DNA from: UBA685 sp049890215
GTDB taxonomy: Bacteria; Pseudomonadota; Alphaproteobacteria; Puniceispirillales; Puniceispirillaceae
NCBI GenBank assembly: GCA_049890215.1
Contig: JBMHBX010000049.1
Location: forward strand, 62,001 to 126,000
DNA: 64,000 bases
Direction of reading: 5' to 3'
Positions 1 to 9,523 of this stretch are shown in pieces. Both the position numbers and the translations under genes were made by a program. Under the pieces are notes generated by a model that searched no databases, had not been told where the DNA came from, and saw nothing but the letters and a program-made list of their open reading frames with translations. How positions within the stretch are numbered: the first letter of the stretch is position 1; each line of letters opens with the position of its first letter.

Positions 1-2394
1 AACACCTGCAATTGTTGAACGTGCCGATTGTTTTGGCATTTCTGCCTCATGAGCGCTGATAGCACTGACTCTGGCAAGGCGCAGGATAGAGGCCTCCATC
101 TCAGAGATAACAAGGCTCTGCGCCTCTGACATATGGCGGAGAAGCAAATCTGGTTTTGCAGATAACGGAATATTCATTTCAGCGCGCATGGTGCGAATTT
201 CTGAAATCACATCAATAACAAAATCAATATTCGTCTTTTGAGTGATAGCCGGAATGGAAGGCCAGCTAGCTGAAATCATCATCTCGTCTGAGCCAAATAT
301 CTTTTTGTTCAGCTCTTCTGTGATAAAGGGCATCATGGGATGTAAAATATGAAGCGCCTTATGCAATATCGCAACGGCCGTTGCTCTGGTCTCATCTGAT
401 TCTTTGATAACCGGCTTAATGAATTCAAGATACCAGTCACAATAGCTATGCCAGATAAAATGATAGATATGGTCTGCGGCTTCATTGAAGCGATAGGCTT
501 CTAAGGCTTTTGAGACAGCATCGCTCACCTCTGCAAGCTGGCCTACGATCCATTTATTAACTGGCAAAGAAACAGAACCAAGGTCAAATTCAGCCTGTGT
601 TCTGCCAGATAATTCGTTAAATTCCAAAAAGCGGGAGGCATTCCAAATCTTTGTTGCAAAGTTACGATAACTTTCGACACGTGTGACAGATAATTTAAGG
701 TCACGCCCCTGCGCTGCCATGGCGCACATGGTAAATCGAAGCGCATCTGCACCGTAATCTTTTGTCAAATCAAGAGGGTCTAGCACATTGCCTTTTGATT
801 TTGACATTTTCTGACCTTTTTCATCACGCACAAGCGCATGAATATAGACCTCTTTGAACGGCACTTCATCATCCATGATATACATGCTCATCATCATCAT
901 TCTGGCAACCCAGAAAAAGATGATATCAAAACCAGTAACCAGAACATCGCCGGGGTAATAGCGCTTTAATTCAGGGGTATCATCTGGCCAGCCAATGGTC
1001 GAAAAAGGCCATAAGGCGCTTGAAAACCATGTATCAAGAACATCATCATCCTGTGTGATAACCACATCCTTGCCATAATGCGTATTTGCGGCGGCTTGCG
1101 CTTCTTGTTGCGTCATTTCAACAAAGGCAGTTCCGTCAGGTCCGTACCAGGCAGGTATCCTGTGCCCCCACCATAGCTGGCGCGAGACACACCATGGCTG
1201 AATATTGCGCATCCATTCAAAATAGGTCTTTGACCATCTTTCAGGCACAAATTTTGTACGCCCCTCTTCAACGGCTTTTATCGCAGGAATTGCTAATTGT
1301 GCGGCGTCTACATACCACTGGTCCATTAACCATGGCTCAACAGCCACACCAGACCGGTCACCGTGAGGCATAGACATCTGGTTATCTTCAATCTCACCAA
1401 CAAGACCAAGCGCTTCCATATCAGCGATGATAGCTTTACGCGCTTCAAATCTGTCCAGCCCCTGATAGGCCTCAGGGCCGTTTTCATTGATAGCAGCGTG
1501 CTGATCAAAAATATTCAGCAATTCAAGGTTATGACGTTTGCCGACCTCAAAATCGTTAAAATCATGAGCGGGCGTGATTTTCACAGCGCCAGTCCCTTTT
1601 TCAGGATCAGAATAGCTGTCAGCGATGATCGGTATTTCACGCCCGACAAGCGGCAATGTAACGGTTTTTCCCACTAAATCTGCATAACGTTCATCATCAG
1701 GGTGCACTGCGACTGCCATATCACCCAGCATTGTTTCCGGACGTGTGGTTGCCACGGTGATAAACCGCCCTTCTTCACCAGTCACCGGATAATGCAGCTG
1801 CCACATTTTGCCGACCATCTCTTTTTGTTCGACCTCAAGGTCAGAAATAGCCGTCAATAGCTTTGGATCCCAATTGACAAGGCGCTTGTCACGGTAAATC
1901 AAACCGTCTTTGTGCAGTTTCACAAAGATTTTACGAACAGCGGCTGACAAACCATCATCCATTGTAAAGCGGCTTCGTTGCCAATCTGCTGTGACCCCAA
2001 GATGGCGTTGCTGATGTTCAATCATGCCGCCTGATTCAGCTTTCCATTCCCAGATTTTATCCACAAAAGCATCACGGCCTAAATCACGCCGGCTTATATT
2101 TTCGGCTGCTAATTTGCGTTCCACAACCATTTGCGTGGCAATACCAGCATGATCCATGCCAGGCTGCCATAGCGCATCACGCCCAATCATGCGATGATAG
2201 CGAATAAGAATATCTTGCAAGGTGAATGTAAGCGCATGCCCCATATGCAATGAGCCTGTGACATTTGGCGGTGGCATCATAATTGTATAAGGCTGCTTAT
2301 CTGAGCTTGGATCACAGGCAAAAGCGCCTGATTTTTCACTAGCCTCGTACCAATATGTTTCAATGTCTTGTGGGGTATAGGTCTTATTTAACAT
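1..2394 (-). CDS. valS: Valyl-tRNA synthetase, C-terminus cut by window edge
   Basis: Charges tRNA-Val with valine in the cytoplasm and edits mischarged threonine (known for the family). The frame is open from an ATG at 2394 leftward to base 1, giving 798 codons. The class I signature HMGH follows a PPPNVTG stretch near residue 45, and KMSKS followed by KGNV is encoded around 795-809, near residue 530. Full-length bacterial ValRS is roughly 870-950 residues, so only the end of the anticodon-binding region and the C-terminal coiled-coil arm are missing. It is the last gene of a leftward row after pcm, tolC and the popZ-like gene, a familiar alphaproteobacterial order. No strong Shine-Dalgarno sequence precedes the ATG, but the protein starts in register with known ValRS N-termini. 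Confidence 0.96.
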   Translation of the reverse strand, partial: MLNKTYTPQDIETYWYEASEKSGAFACDPSSDKQPYTIMMPPPNVTGSLHMGHALTFTLQDILIRYHRMIGRDALWQPGMDHAGIATQMVVERKLAAENISRRDLGRDAFVDKIWEWKAESGGMIEHQQRHLGVTADWQRSRFTMDDGLSAAVRKIFVKLHKDGLIYRDKRLVNWDPKLLTAISDLEVEQKEMVGKMWQLHYPVTGEEGRFITVATTRPETMLGDMAVAVHPDDERYADLVGKTVTLPLVGREIPIIADSYSDPEKGTGAVKITPAHDFNDFEVGKRHNLELLNIFDQHAAINENGPEAYQGLDRFEARKAIIADMEALGLVGEIEDNQMSMPHGDRSGVAVEPWLMDQWYVDAAQLAIPAIKAVEEGRTKFVPERWSKTYFEWMRNIQPWCVSRQLWWGHRIPAWYGPDGTAFVEMTQQEAQAAANTHYGKDVVITQDDDVLDTWFSSALWPFSTIGWPDDTPELKRYYPGDVLVTGFDIIFFWVARMMMMSMYIMDDEVPFKEVYIHALVRDEKGQKMSKSKGNVLDPLDLTKDYGADALRFTMCAMAAQGRDLKLSVTRVESYRNFATKIWNASRFLEFNELSGRTQAEFDLGSVSLPVNKWIVGQLAEVSDAVSKALEAYRFNEAADHIYHFIWHSYCDWYLEFIKPVIKESDETRATAVAILHKALHILHPMMPFITEELNKKIFGSDEMMISASWPSIPAITQKTNIDFVIDVISEIRTMRAEMNIPLSAKPDLLLRHMSEAQSLVISEMEASILRLARVSAISAHEAEMPKQSARSTIAGV

Positions 2395-2500
2395 GGATAA
2401 GCATCATCTTTGGGTTGCGATAATCTAGGCCACGTTTATAAGACAGACAAGCGCGTTTGTCACGTTATCAATCACTGCTGTGATATCAAAAATAGCCTTG

Positions 2501-3679
2501 TCAGCGCTTCTTAGAGGATGGGTTATTTTTTGCGCCAGGACGTTTTTGCGGTGTGGTTAGCGCTTCTTCAATCAAACCTGTCATATTGCCTTGCAACCAG
2601 CTCGAGACCTGTTCTTTGATGATGGCACGCAACGCCAAACGAACAGCGCCTGAAAACCCTTCTTCTTCCGTTTCATCATCTGCCAATGTCTGATCAGATA
2701 CAATATGAAGATTTGGCTGGCCTACTGGTGTTACATCATTGTCGTCTGCGTCCTGATCAGCATAAAATTGCTGTATCTCCTGAACCGGGTCATCAACAGG
2801 CGGACTTGCAATTGGGACATCTATGTCTGGCTGTATTGGCGGCCTGTTGCCTTGCAGATGGTCAAATGACGCGGCGGTCATTAAGCCTTCTGCCGCTGAA
2901 AAATTAAAATCAGAACCTGCAAAATCATCAAGGACAGGCGCATGGACAGGCGCACGGGGCGAAGATGGCGCAGGCGCGTTATCAGCCTTTTGCCGTTCTG
3001 CCAGATTACTGGCAGTCGCTTGTTGCGCTTTTGGCTCTTGCGGGGTAACGGTGGTCTGAATAACAGGCATGGCAGGCGTATCAGTTACAGGGCGGCTATA
3101 AAATCCCCCGCCACGGCGTCCCAGAGGCGCTGTTAATTCCTGAATATCGCTTGAGACATTCGCAAGAGTTTGAGACGCTTTTTGCCGTGATTCCTGGACA
3201 GTCTGCTCACTGACGGAGGCTTTTATATAGTCACCCTTACTCGCCTGCAACGGAGATGTTACCGGCGCTTTAGGTGTCTCTGGGGGACTTGCCGCAGAGA
3301 CCTGTTGCGGGGGAGTTGCCTGTTCTTTACCAGAGTTCGGTGATTGGCTTAAATCGTCTGACTGAGACTGTGGAAGCTCTGTATTGGCAGGCCCTGCTTT
3401 AATGATTGTTTTCATCGTCACAGGCGCATCTGCCTTATCGAGGCGCATAGCAGCGCCTCTTAAATCTCTTTCACTCACCGATAAGGCAGCTTTGGAAGGC
3501 GCTGATGATTGTTCTGTTAAACCGGCATCTTCTGCTTCGTCAGTCACAGGATTGCGCCAGACAACCTGATCTAATGTGAGAACATCTTGCGCCGAATCAA
3601 GCTGGTTTTCAGATACCTCAACAAGCTTTTTGATAGCTTGTAAGGCCTCTTGAACCTGCTTGTTATCATCCTTGCTCAT
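2501..3679 (-). CDS. PopZ-like polar organizing protein (DUF2497 family)
   Basis: A 392-residue acidic, proline- and glutamine-rich protein. The last ~70 residues contain a helical segment (AVRLALRAIIKEQVSSWLQ) that matches the DUF2497/PopZ C-terminal assembly region, and the middle ~250 residues are low-complexity and probably disordered. PopZ forms cell-pole scaffolds that anchor the chromosome origin in Caulobacter (family knowledge). Its place between tolC and valS matches the popZ locus in other Alphaproteobacteria and strengthens the call. The N-terminal helix (VQEALQAIKKLVE) is a diverged form of the usual EEILASIRRII helix, and the protein is about twice as long as Caulobacter PopZ. 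The function as a polar organizer is inferred from family and synteny. Confidence 0.7.
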   Translation of the reverse strand: MSKDDNKQVQEALQAIKKLVEVSENQLDSAQDVLTLDQVVWRNPVTDEAEDAGLTEQSSAPSKAALSVSERDLRGAAMRLDKADAPVTMKTIIKAGPANTELPQSQSDDLSQSPNSGKEQATPPQQVSAASPPETPKAPVTSPLQASKGDYIKASVSEQTVQESRQKASQTLANVSSDIQELTAPLGRRGGGFYSRPVTDTPAMPVIQTTVTPQEPKAQQATASNLAERQKADNAPAPSSPRAPVHAPVLDDFAGSDFNFSAAEGLMTAASFDHLQGNRPPIQPDIDVPIASPPVDDPVQEIQQFYADQDADDNDVTPVGQPNLHIVSDQTLADDETEEEGFSGAVRLALRAIIKEQVSSWLQGNMTGLIEEALTTPQKRPGAKNNPSSKKR

Positions 3680-3756
3680 GGCGGGACTGCCTTTTGCGCA
3701 TAAAAGTGTTTAGCCTACTGCCCCTGCCAGAGGGGCCTTTAGACTATCAACATACG

Positions 3757-5112
3757 CTATTGAGGCAAATCTGCCAATGGTAAGAATCCGGTGAACACAT
3801 CGCGTGGATCTGGGGTTGATTCAAGAGGCTGTATTGTCTCAGACAGGCCAACTGCCTGATAGTCCAACATGCCAATAGCGCTTAACAGGCGGTAATGATT
3901 TATCATGATAGACTGTTCTGCCTGCAGCTTGCGCACTCTGGCATCACTGACAGACTGTTCTGCATCTAGTTGATCCAAAAAGATTTTTTGCCCAAACTCA
4001 ACCTCAGCGCTAATACCCTCGGCGACCAAAATTGCCGCTGATAATTCTGCTTCAACAGCTTCTTTTTGAGATTTTGCTGCCTTTAATGAGCGTAAAGCTG
4101 ATCTGGCATTCAGTCCGACTTTGCGTCTTGTATCTGCTAACTGGTATTTTGCTCTTTCTAACTTTGCAAAAGTCTCTTTGCCTTTCGCGCGTGAGCCTTG
4201 TGTTACCAAAAAGGGTGAGGTGAGAGATAATTCACCTTTGATATCTAATTTATCCTGCATTGTGCCTTTGGCTTGCGAATCAGTGGCAGAAAGCGTGAAT
4301 TTCACCTTTGGCATCACCTGACGCGCCAATACATCAAATTGCGCACGCATTGAGCGTTCATTTGCAATCGCAACCTGCATATCAGGATGATTAGTCGTTG
4401 CTGTATCCTCTGCTTCTTGCAAATTGGCAGGAAGCGCCCCGCCCAGAGATGGCAAGGACAGATTGGTGCCACCAAGGCCTGTCAATGACTGATATGTCTC
4501 AAGCGCTGTTTGTTCATTTGCCTGGGCTGATATTAAATTGGACTGCGCACGTGCCAAACGCGCTTGTGCCTCTGCCAGTCTTGTGGCTGTAGTGGTGCCT
4601 GCGTCAAGACGTACTTTTGTTGCCTCTGTTTGGGCCGTTAATCTTGCCACATTTTCTTGCTGTAATGCGCGTGATTCTGACGAAGTGATCAGGGTCAGAT
4701 AAGCATCAATGATAGATAAAATAGTCGCCTGCTCAATAGCGCGATAGGAGGCTTTCGAAGAGGCTATGCCATATTCAGCGGCCATAACACGCGCGTCTGC
4801 CTCACCTGAATCATAAAGCTGTTTGGAGACACCTATGCGCGCTGAGAATGACTGACTTGACTGAAAGCCGCCTGAGGCGCTCTTCTTGTCACTTTCTGTC
4901 TGGGCGCCGGTAACTGTCACTGTGCCGGTTAAATCATTGCCTGAACGTGCAATCGCAATCGCTTCGCGCGATGCAACATAACTTTGCCTTGCAGCCATTA
5001 ACGCGTCAGATTTTTCAATGCCGGCTATGAGAGCATCACCAAGTGTTTCAGCCTTTGCAGCGGCTTGTGCAGTTAGCAGTAATGCTAGCGCCATTCCAAG
5101 ATGTCTTATCAT
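3757..5112 (-). CDS. tolC: TolC-family outer membrane efflux protein
   Basis: Outer-membrane channel of type I secretion and tripartite efflux systems. The protein has 451 residues. It starts with a signal peptide (MIRHLGMALALLLTAQAAAKA, cleavage predicted after residue 21). Two tandem OEP repeats follow, visible as long alanine/glutamine-rich heptad-like helices (for example ARLAEAQARLARAQSNL in the first half and the LDQLDAEQSVSDARVRKLQ region in the second). Length and architecture are normal for the TolC family. It lies 77 bases upstream of the popZ-like gene and 140 bases downstream of pcm, all leftward. No adaptor or inner-membrane partner is adjacent; the RND pair at 14.7-19.5 kb is a possible client. 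Confidence 0.9.
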   Translation of the reverse strand: MIRHLGMALALLLTAQAAAKAETLGDALIAGIEKSDALMAARQSYVASREAIAIARSGNDLTGTVTVTGAQTESDKKSASGGFQSSQSFSARIGVSKQLYDSGEADARVMAAEYGIASSKASYRAIEQATILSIIDAYLTLITSSESRALQQENVARLTAQTEATKVRLDAGTTTATRLAEAQARLARAQSNLISAQANEQTALETYQSLTGLGGTNLSLPSLGGALPANLQEAEDTATTNHPDMQVAIANERSMRAQFDVLARQVMPKVKFTLSATDSQAKGTMQDKLDIKGELSLTSPFLVTQGSRAKGKETFAKLERAKYQLADTRRKVGLNARSALRSLKAAKSQKEAVEAELSAAILVAEGISAEVEFGQKIFLDQLDAEQSVSDARVRKLQAEQSIMINHYRLLSAIGMLDYQAVGLSETIQPLESTPDPRDVFTGFLPLADLPQ

Positions 5113-5252
5113 TCGTCAGATCCCACAATATGTCTCTGTTTGTCGTGGACTCATACGTTACGTTTATCCACTGCAAACAGGGTTTTTATATCTATACGTT
5201 ACTGGTCCCCAGATAGTCGTGCCCACATTAAAAAATATTTTCAGCCCTGTGA

Positions 5253-5918
5253 TTAAAGCTGGAATTCTGGCTTTGCCCTGAATTCAACCAATGTTGGCAC
5301 CTGCGCATTAAACAGAGACCGGCGCACAAACGCCTCTCCTGCTTTGGTCCATAAACTTGCCTCACCTTGCGCTTTGTCACTCTCGCGCCAGATAGCGGCC
5401 AGCTTGCCATTTGGCGCTAGCTGCGCCAGCAGATCATCAGGCATTACCTCAACGCCGCCTTCGACCAATATCGCATCATAGGGACCTTCTGACGGGTAAC
5501 CTTCGGTAATCTTGCCTTTCAAAACAGCGACATTGCCAATTTCCATCTGACCAAGCAATTCCTGCGCCTTTTGCACTGCCGGTGTCCGGTTATCAATCGC
5601 AATCACAGATGATGATAAGTGAGAGAGTAATGCGGCTGTGTATCCGGTCCCTGCCCCAATAAGAAGCACATTATGATGGGTCTCAATTTCCAAAGCCTGT
5701 AGCAGCCTGCCCATAACCATCGCTTCGACCATATAGCGGCCGCCAGAAAGCGCTAAATCTTCATCTACATAAGCAACATCTCTCAGAGATTTTGGCACAA
5801 ATTCCTCTCGCGGGGTTTGCGCGAATGCCGCCACGACACGTTCATCAATCACTTTATTTGGTCTGATTTGGCTATCAATCATCGCTTTGCGGGCGATTTC
5901 AAAACTTGTATGTGCCAT
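5253..5918 (-). CDS. pcm: Protein-L-isoaspartate O-methyltransferase family protein
   Basis: SAM-dependent methyltransferase of the PCMT family, which repairs isoaspartyl residues in aged proteins. The protein has 221 residues. The N-terminal segment (MIDSQIRP, then REEFVP) and the glycine-rich SAM motif I (VLLIGAGTGYTAALL, about residues 84-98) are plain. It belongs to the short alphaproteobacterial group that sits upstream of tolC. The canonical PCMT substrate loop is less conserved in this group, so activity on isoaspartate is assumed rather than seen. The C-terminus (VEFRAKPEFQL) is typical of this group. Confidence 0.85.
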   Translation of the reverse strand: MAHTSFEIARKAMIDSQIRPNKVIDERVVAAFAQTPREEFVPKSLRDVAYVDEDLALSGGRYMVEAMVMGRLLQALEIETHHNVLLIGAGTGYTAALLSHLSSSVIAIDNRTPAVQKAQELLGQMEIGNVAVLKGKITEGYPSEGPYDAILVEGGVEVMPDDLLAQLAPNGKLAAIWRESDKAQGEASLWTKAGEAFVRRSLFNAQVPTLVEFRAKPEFQL

Positions 5919-6102
5919 AGGTGCCTCTTATGTGCCTCTTGAAAAAAAATTCCCAACCACTTCCCAAAACAAAAAGGCATTGCGCCTCCCTCATGGGTAA
6001 TGAGAGCGTTTATACTCTGCCTTAGGGCTTGTTTCAATGCTGCATAACTGAAAAAGAATGGGAAAATCACCCAATATCGTTACTTTTTTTGTGTTTTCGT
6101 AA

Positions 6103-6131
6103 TTGACTGCCGGAGCGCCATGAAGTAATTC
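6103..6131 (+). promoter_or_regulatory. Possible promoter of tRNA-Cys
   Basis: A -35-like TTGACT at 6103-6108 is followed by a 17-base spacer and a weak -10-like TAATTC at 6126-6131, placing the start a few bases before the tRNA at 6144. The -10 match is poor, so this is tentative. Confidence 0.35.
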
Positions 6132-6143
6132 AATGCCAATGGT

Positions 6144-6217
6144 GGCCCGATGGCAGAGTGGTTATGCAGCGGTTTGCAAAACCGTGGACATCGGTTCAAT
6201 TCCGGTTCGGGCCTCCA
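6144..6217 (+). tRNA. tRNA-Cys (GCA)
   Basis: A full cloverleaf can be folded by hand. Acceptor strand GGCCCGA (6144-6150) pairs with TCGGGCC (6207-6213), and the anticodon loop TTGCAAA has GCA at positions 34-36. The T arm contains GGTTCAATTCC. The discriminator is T, as expected for tRNA-Cys, and CCA (6215-6217) is encoded. It stands alone between leftward pcm and the convergent adenine methylase gene. Confidence 0.97.
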
Positions 6218-6246
6218 CCTTCCCCACCCACAAAAACCGACTAAGC

Positions 6247-6264
6247 ACTGTAAGGTGTTACAGT
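6247..6264. terminator. Small inverted repeat between tRNA-Cys and dam
   Basis: ACTGTAA (6247-6253), loop GGTG, TTACAGT (6258-6264) make a perfect 7-bp hairpin that overlaps the stop codon of the adenine methylase gene. It lies 30 bases past the tRNA-Cys CCA end and is followed by TTGTT on the plus strand. It could end transcription from either side, but neither side has a strong T-tract. Confidence 0.4.
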
Positions 6265-7109
6265 TTGTTCCAGATTAACAACTCTTTTACCGGCGCCCTG
6301 CCTGAGGCGTTGCTGTTAATTGATCGCCTAGCAGAGACAGCTTCACATTCAAAGCCGTGATAAAGCTCTTTGACGATATGGTGATAGGAATTTGACGCCA
6401 CAAAATGCACCTGTTTTTCATGAAGTCTACGACAAGTCTGTGCCAATTCTTGCTGCTGAGACAAGGTAAAGTCATCTTTTGCATATTGGGTAAAATGCGC
6501 TGTTTGCGATAACGGCACATAAGGCGGGTCAAAATAGACAAAATCTCCTTTTTGCGCTTGTTCAGCTATATATGAGAAACTGTGATTTGTAATGGTGACC
6601 TCTTGCAAAATGGCACTTGCTTCTAAAATGCCTGCCTCATTCACAAAATCAGGGTTTTTATAGCGCCCGAAAGGGACATTAAACTCACCTTTGCTATTGA
6701 CCCTGTACATGCCATTAAAGCCTGTCCTGTTCAGATATAATAATCGTGCGGCACGCATAGAGGCGCTAAGGCGACTATAGGCCAGTTTATCACGGTCAAG
6801 ATTGCGCAGGTGATAATAATAATCTTTTTCGTAGATATGCCCCTGAAGATGTTTGATGACCTCTAAGGGCGCGTCTCTTACCTGACAATAGCAATTGACC
6901 AGCTCTTCATTCACATCACTCAAGAAAGCTTTTTCTGGTTGCAGATGAAAAAACAACGCAGCACCGCCCATAAAGGGCTCAAAATACCGGTTAAAGTGAG
7001 GGGGGATGAAAGGCGTAATTTGCGGAATTAACTGTCGTTTTCCGCCGACCCATTTCAAAAACGGTTTTCCCAAGACGCCCCTCTTAGCTGTTATCTGCGC
7101 CGAAAACAC
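6258..7109 (-). CDS. dam: Dam-type DNA adenine-N6 methyltransferase
   Basis: Transfers methyl groups from SAM to adenine N6 in DNA, probably at GATC (inferred from the Dam/MT-alpha family). The 283-residue protein has the N-terminal KPFLKWVGGKRQL block, SAM-binding motif EPFMGGAALFF (about 44-54), the LNRTGFNGMYR-type block, and catalytic DPPY at 194-197. Length fits Dam (~270-280). The start used is GTG at 7109; no in-frame ATG precedes the first conserved block and no clear ribosome site is seen. No restriction gene lies beside it, so it appears to be an orphan methylase. Alphaproteobacteria normally rely on CcrM (GANTC), so a Dam-type enzyme here is notable; a phage or restriction-system origin is possible. 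Confidence 0.88.
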   Translation of the reverse strand: MFSAQITAKRGVLGKPFLKWVGGKRQLIPQITPFIPPHFNRYFEPFMGGAALFFHLQPEKAFLSDVNEELVNCYCQVRDAPLEVIKHLQGHIYEKDYYYHLRNLDRDKLAYSRLSASMRAARLLYLNRTGFNGMYRVNSKGEFNVPFGRYKNPDFVNEAGILEASAILQEVTITNHSFSYIAEQAQKGDFVYFDPPYVPLSQTAHFTQYAKDDFTLSQQQELAQTCRRLHEKQVHFVASNSYHHIVKELYHGFECEAVSARRSINSNASGRAPVKELLIWNKL

Positions 7110-7243
7110 ATAGACGCATAAGAATTAGCACCCTACACTGATGATGGGAACAGTCAATTTAAGAAAGAGATTGTCAGGCAGGATCGCTTTGATTGGTCGG
7201 ATACTGGTCTATCAGAGCTAATACATAAGAAAAAATCAGATAA

Positions 7244-8485
7244 ATGCGCATACTTATCTCTATATCAGCCTTGTTGCTATCTGTCTTTCTTGTGCAGGTG
7301 AGCACAGGCACTTTGGGGCCGCTTGATGCACTATCTGGTCTTGAGATTGGATTCACTCGCACACAAATAGGGCTGATAGGCTCTTCACATTTTATTGGCT
7401 TTATTCTTGGCTGCTTTCTGTCGCCCATACTGACAAGACGTGTGGGACATGCGCGCACCTTTACATTTGTCACAGGCTTGTCTGTCATTGGCGTCTTACT
7501 GCACCCTTTATGGCATAATCTGTATTTCTGGATGATATTACGGATTATGTCCGGCATAGCTGTTGCAGGCGCGGCAACCGTGATTGAAAGCTGGTTAAAC
7601 GCCAAATTAAACAATGAGAACAGATCACGTTATTTTTCATTCTACCGTATTTTTGATATGGGGGGCGCCCTTGTAGCGCAAGGCTTAATCGCAACATTAC
7701 CTGTCGCCCAATATTGGTCTTATTCAGTGATTGCCATTTGTTTATGTCTGTCATTTTTCCCTCTGGCGTTGACAAAATCAGTGCAGCCAACCTTGCCTGA
7801 GCACAGAAAATGGCGCCCTTTTCTGGCCATAGACATCTCACCAATCGCTGTGGCAGGTGTGCTTGTGGTTGGTGCCACCGGTGCTGCGCTTCGCATGATA
7901 GGGCCGCTATTTGCTTATGATAACGCCTTATCATCCGGTCAAATCGGCTTATTTCTGGCCCTATTCATCATTGGCGGTGCCATCGCACAATTTCCCGTTG
8001 GCTTTTTGGCAGACAGATTCTCCAAACGAAAAATCATGATGAGCTTGTCTGTCGCTACTGTGTTGTTGAGTTTTCTTATGCAAATAGAAATTGTGGTTGA
8101 TACACTTGGGATAAACAGAATCTTTTTGCTTGTGTTCATTTTTGGTATGGCAACCATGCCGATATATTCGCTTGCAGCAACACATGCGAATGATTTGTGT
8201 TCACAACAAGATATGACAGATTTAAGTGCTTCCCTCATCTTCTTTTTTGCAATTGGCGCAATCGCCTCTCCTATCTTTGCCGGCCTGTTAATTGACAAAT
8301 TCGGGCCAGAGAGCCTGTTCATCTATTTTGCGTTTTTGCATAGCGCCCTCTTTGTGTTTGCTTTTTATCGTGTTATCAAACGCCCTGTTATCCATTTCAC
8401 AAAACCCTATCGCTATATCCCAAGGACAAGCTTGTTTATCGCAAATACGATAAAAACACTGCGCGGCTCTTCTTCAAAGCGATAA
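7244..8485 (+). CDS. Major facilitator superfamily transporter
   Basis: A 413-residue inner-membrane protein with about 12 hydrophobic segments. The loop 2-3 motif is present in loose form (GCFLSPILTRRVGHARTF) and a second copy, GFLADRFSKRKIMM, occurs in the second half, marking the two six-helix bundles of MFS permeases. The sequence IESWLNAKLNNENRSRYFSFY after TM5 resembles the YcaD-like group of MFS proteins. The substrate cannot be read from sequence. The gene is divergent from dam (134 bases between) and 20 bases upstream of the EamA transporter gene, so the two may share a transcript. Confidence 0.88.
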   Translation: MRILISISALLLSVFLVQVSTGTLGPLDALSGLEIGFTRTQIGLIGSSHFIGFILGCFLSPILTRRVGHARTFTFVTGLSVIGVLLHPLWHNLYFWMILRIMSGIAVAGAATVIESWLNAKLNNENRSRYFSFYRIFDMGGALVAQGLIATLPVAQYWSYSVIAICLCLSFFPLALTKSVQPTLPEHRKWRPFLAIDISPIAVAGVLVVGATGAALRMIGPLFAYDNALSSGQIGLFLALFIIGGAIAQFPVGFLADRFSKRKIMMSLSVATVLLSFLMQIEIVVDTLGINRIFLLVFIFGMATMPIYSLAATHANDLCSQQDMTDLSASLIFFFAIGAIASPIFAGLLIDKFGPESLFIYFAFLHSALFVFAFYRVIKRPVIHFTKPYRYIPRTSLFIANTIKTLRGSSSKR

Positions 8486-8505
8486 AGATGTAGAAAAGAG
8501 ACATT

Positions 8506-9411
8506 GTGAGTAAGTCGACTGCGAATTTCTTGATGGTGCTGGTTGCCCTGATTTGGGGCACAACCTTTATTGCGCAAACAACGGGTATGAATACGCTTGG
8601 GCCATTGTCTTTTACAGGGGCACGCTATTTAATCGGCATGGTGGTAATGGCGCCGCTTGCCATCTGGGAATCGCGGAGGATAAGCCTGTTTCAAGAAGCA
8701 AAAACAAATAAAAAATTATGGCAAGGCGCCGTCTTATTAGGCATTTTGATGTTTTTTGGCATCGCGCTTCAGCAAACCGCGCTCTTGCATACAAAAGTGG
8801 CAAATGCTGCCTTTTTGACTGCTCTTTATGTGCCTGCGGTGCCTTTGATGAGCTGGCTATTAACGCGCCAGCCTATAGGTCTTCCTATTTGGGTCGCTGT
8901 GCTTTTATCTCTGGCAGGATCTTATCTCTTATCAGGCAATGCGAGCTTTGATGCACAATTTGCCGATATTTTGGTGGCAATTGGTGCGTTATTCTGGGCA
9001 GCGCATATTATTGCAATCGGTTTTGTGACGCGAATGATTGAGGCGCCTCTTCAGCTTGCCTTTGTCCAAAATCTTGTTTGCGCCACTCTGGCAAGCAGCT
9101 CTGCTATGATGTTTGAGGCAACGCAATTAGCTGATTTCCTGCCAGTCTGGCAGGAGTTATTCTATGCAGGGGCTATATCTGTTGGGATTGCCTATACACT
9201 TCAGCTTGTCGCACAACGCCATGCCAATACGACCGCTGCCGCTTTTATCCTGTCTTTAGAGGCTGTTTTTGCAGTTATCGCCGGATGGTTTTTCCTGTCT
9301 CAAACCTTGTCTTTATTTGCGGTTTTAGGATGTTTATTTATCTTTATTGCCGTCTTGCTTGCCGATGTTGTGCCTGCCTCATGGTTTTCAAAAAAACAGA
9401 TCGAAACTTGA
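8506..9411 (+). CDS. EamA/DMT-family transporter
   Basis: A 301-residue inner-membrane protein with ten predicted hydrophobic helices in two EamA repeats, about residues 8-140 and 150-290. The first opens with the typical ALIWGTTFIAQ; the second ends with LSLEAVFAVIAGWFFLSQTLS, the hallmark of repeat two in the drug/metabolite transporter superfamily. Members export amino acids, metabolites or drugs; the substrate is unknown here. The start is GTG at 8506 behind an AAAAGAG purine stretch. It follows the MFS gene after 20 bases. Confidence 0.9.
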   Translation: MSKSTANFLMVLVALIWGTTFIAQTTGMNTLGPLSFTGARYLIGMVVMAPLAIWESRRISLFQEAKTNKKLWQGAVLLGILMFFGIALQQTALLHTKVANAAFLTALYVPAVPLMSWLLTRQPIGLPIWVAVLLSLAGSYLLSGNASFDAQFADILVAIGALFWAAHIIAIGFVTRMIEAPLQLAFVQNLVCATLASSSAMMFEATQLADFLPVWQELFYAGAISVGIAYTLQLVAQRHANTTAAAFILSLEAVFAVIAGWFFLSQTLSLFAVLGCLFIFIAVLLADVVPASWFSKKQIET

Positions 9412-9523
9412 AAACAAGCGTACAGAGAGTTTTGTTTTTCGTTTTTACTTGAAGTTGCAAACAGACAAGTCCAGTTTTTTGATAAGAGTAAGATAGAACA
9501 GGCTGTCGTGAAAAGGATCAAAG

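Noticed and set aside
1086..1677. Plus-strand open frames across the valS region
   Set aside because: They lie antisense to continuous, well-conserved valS coding sequence and resemble no protein.
6144..7109. tRNA-Cys/dam junction as an integrated element with attachment sites
   Set aside because: No integrase and no repeat of the tRNA 3' end could be found in the following bases.
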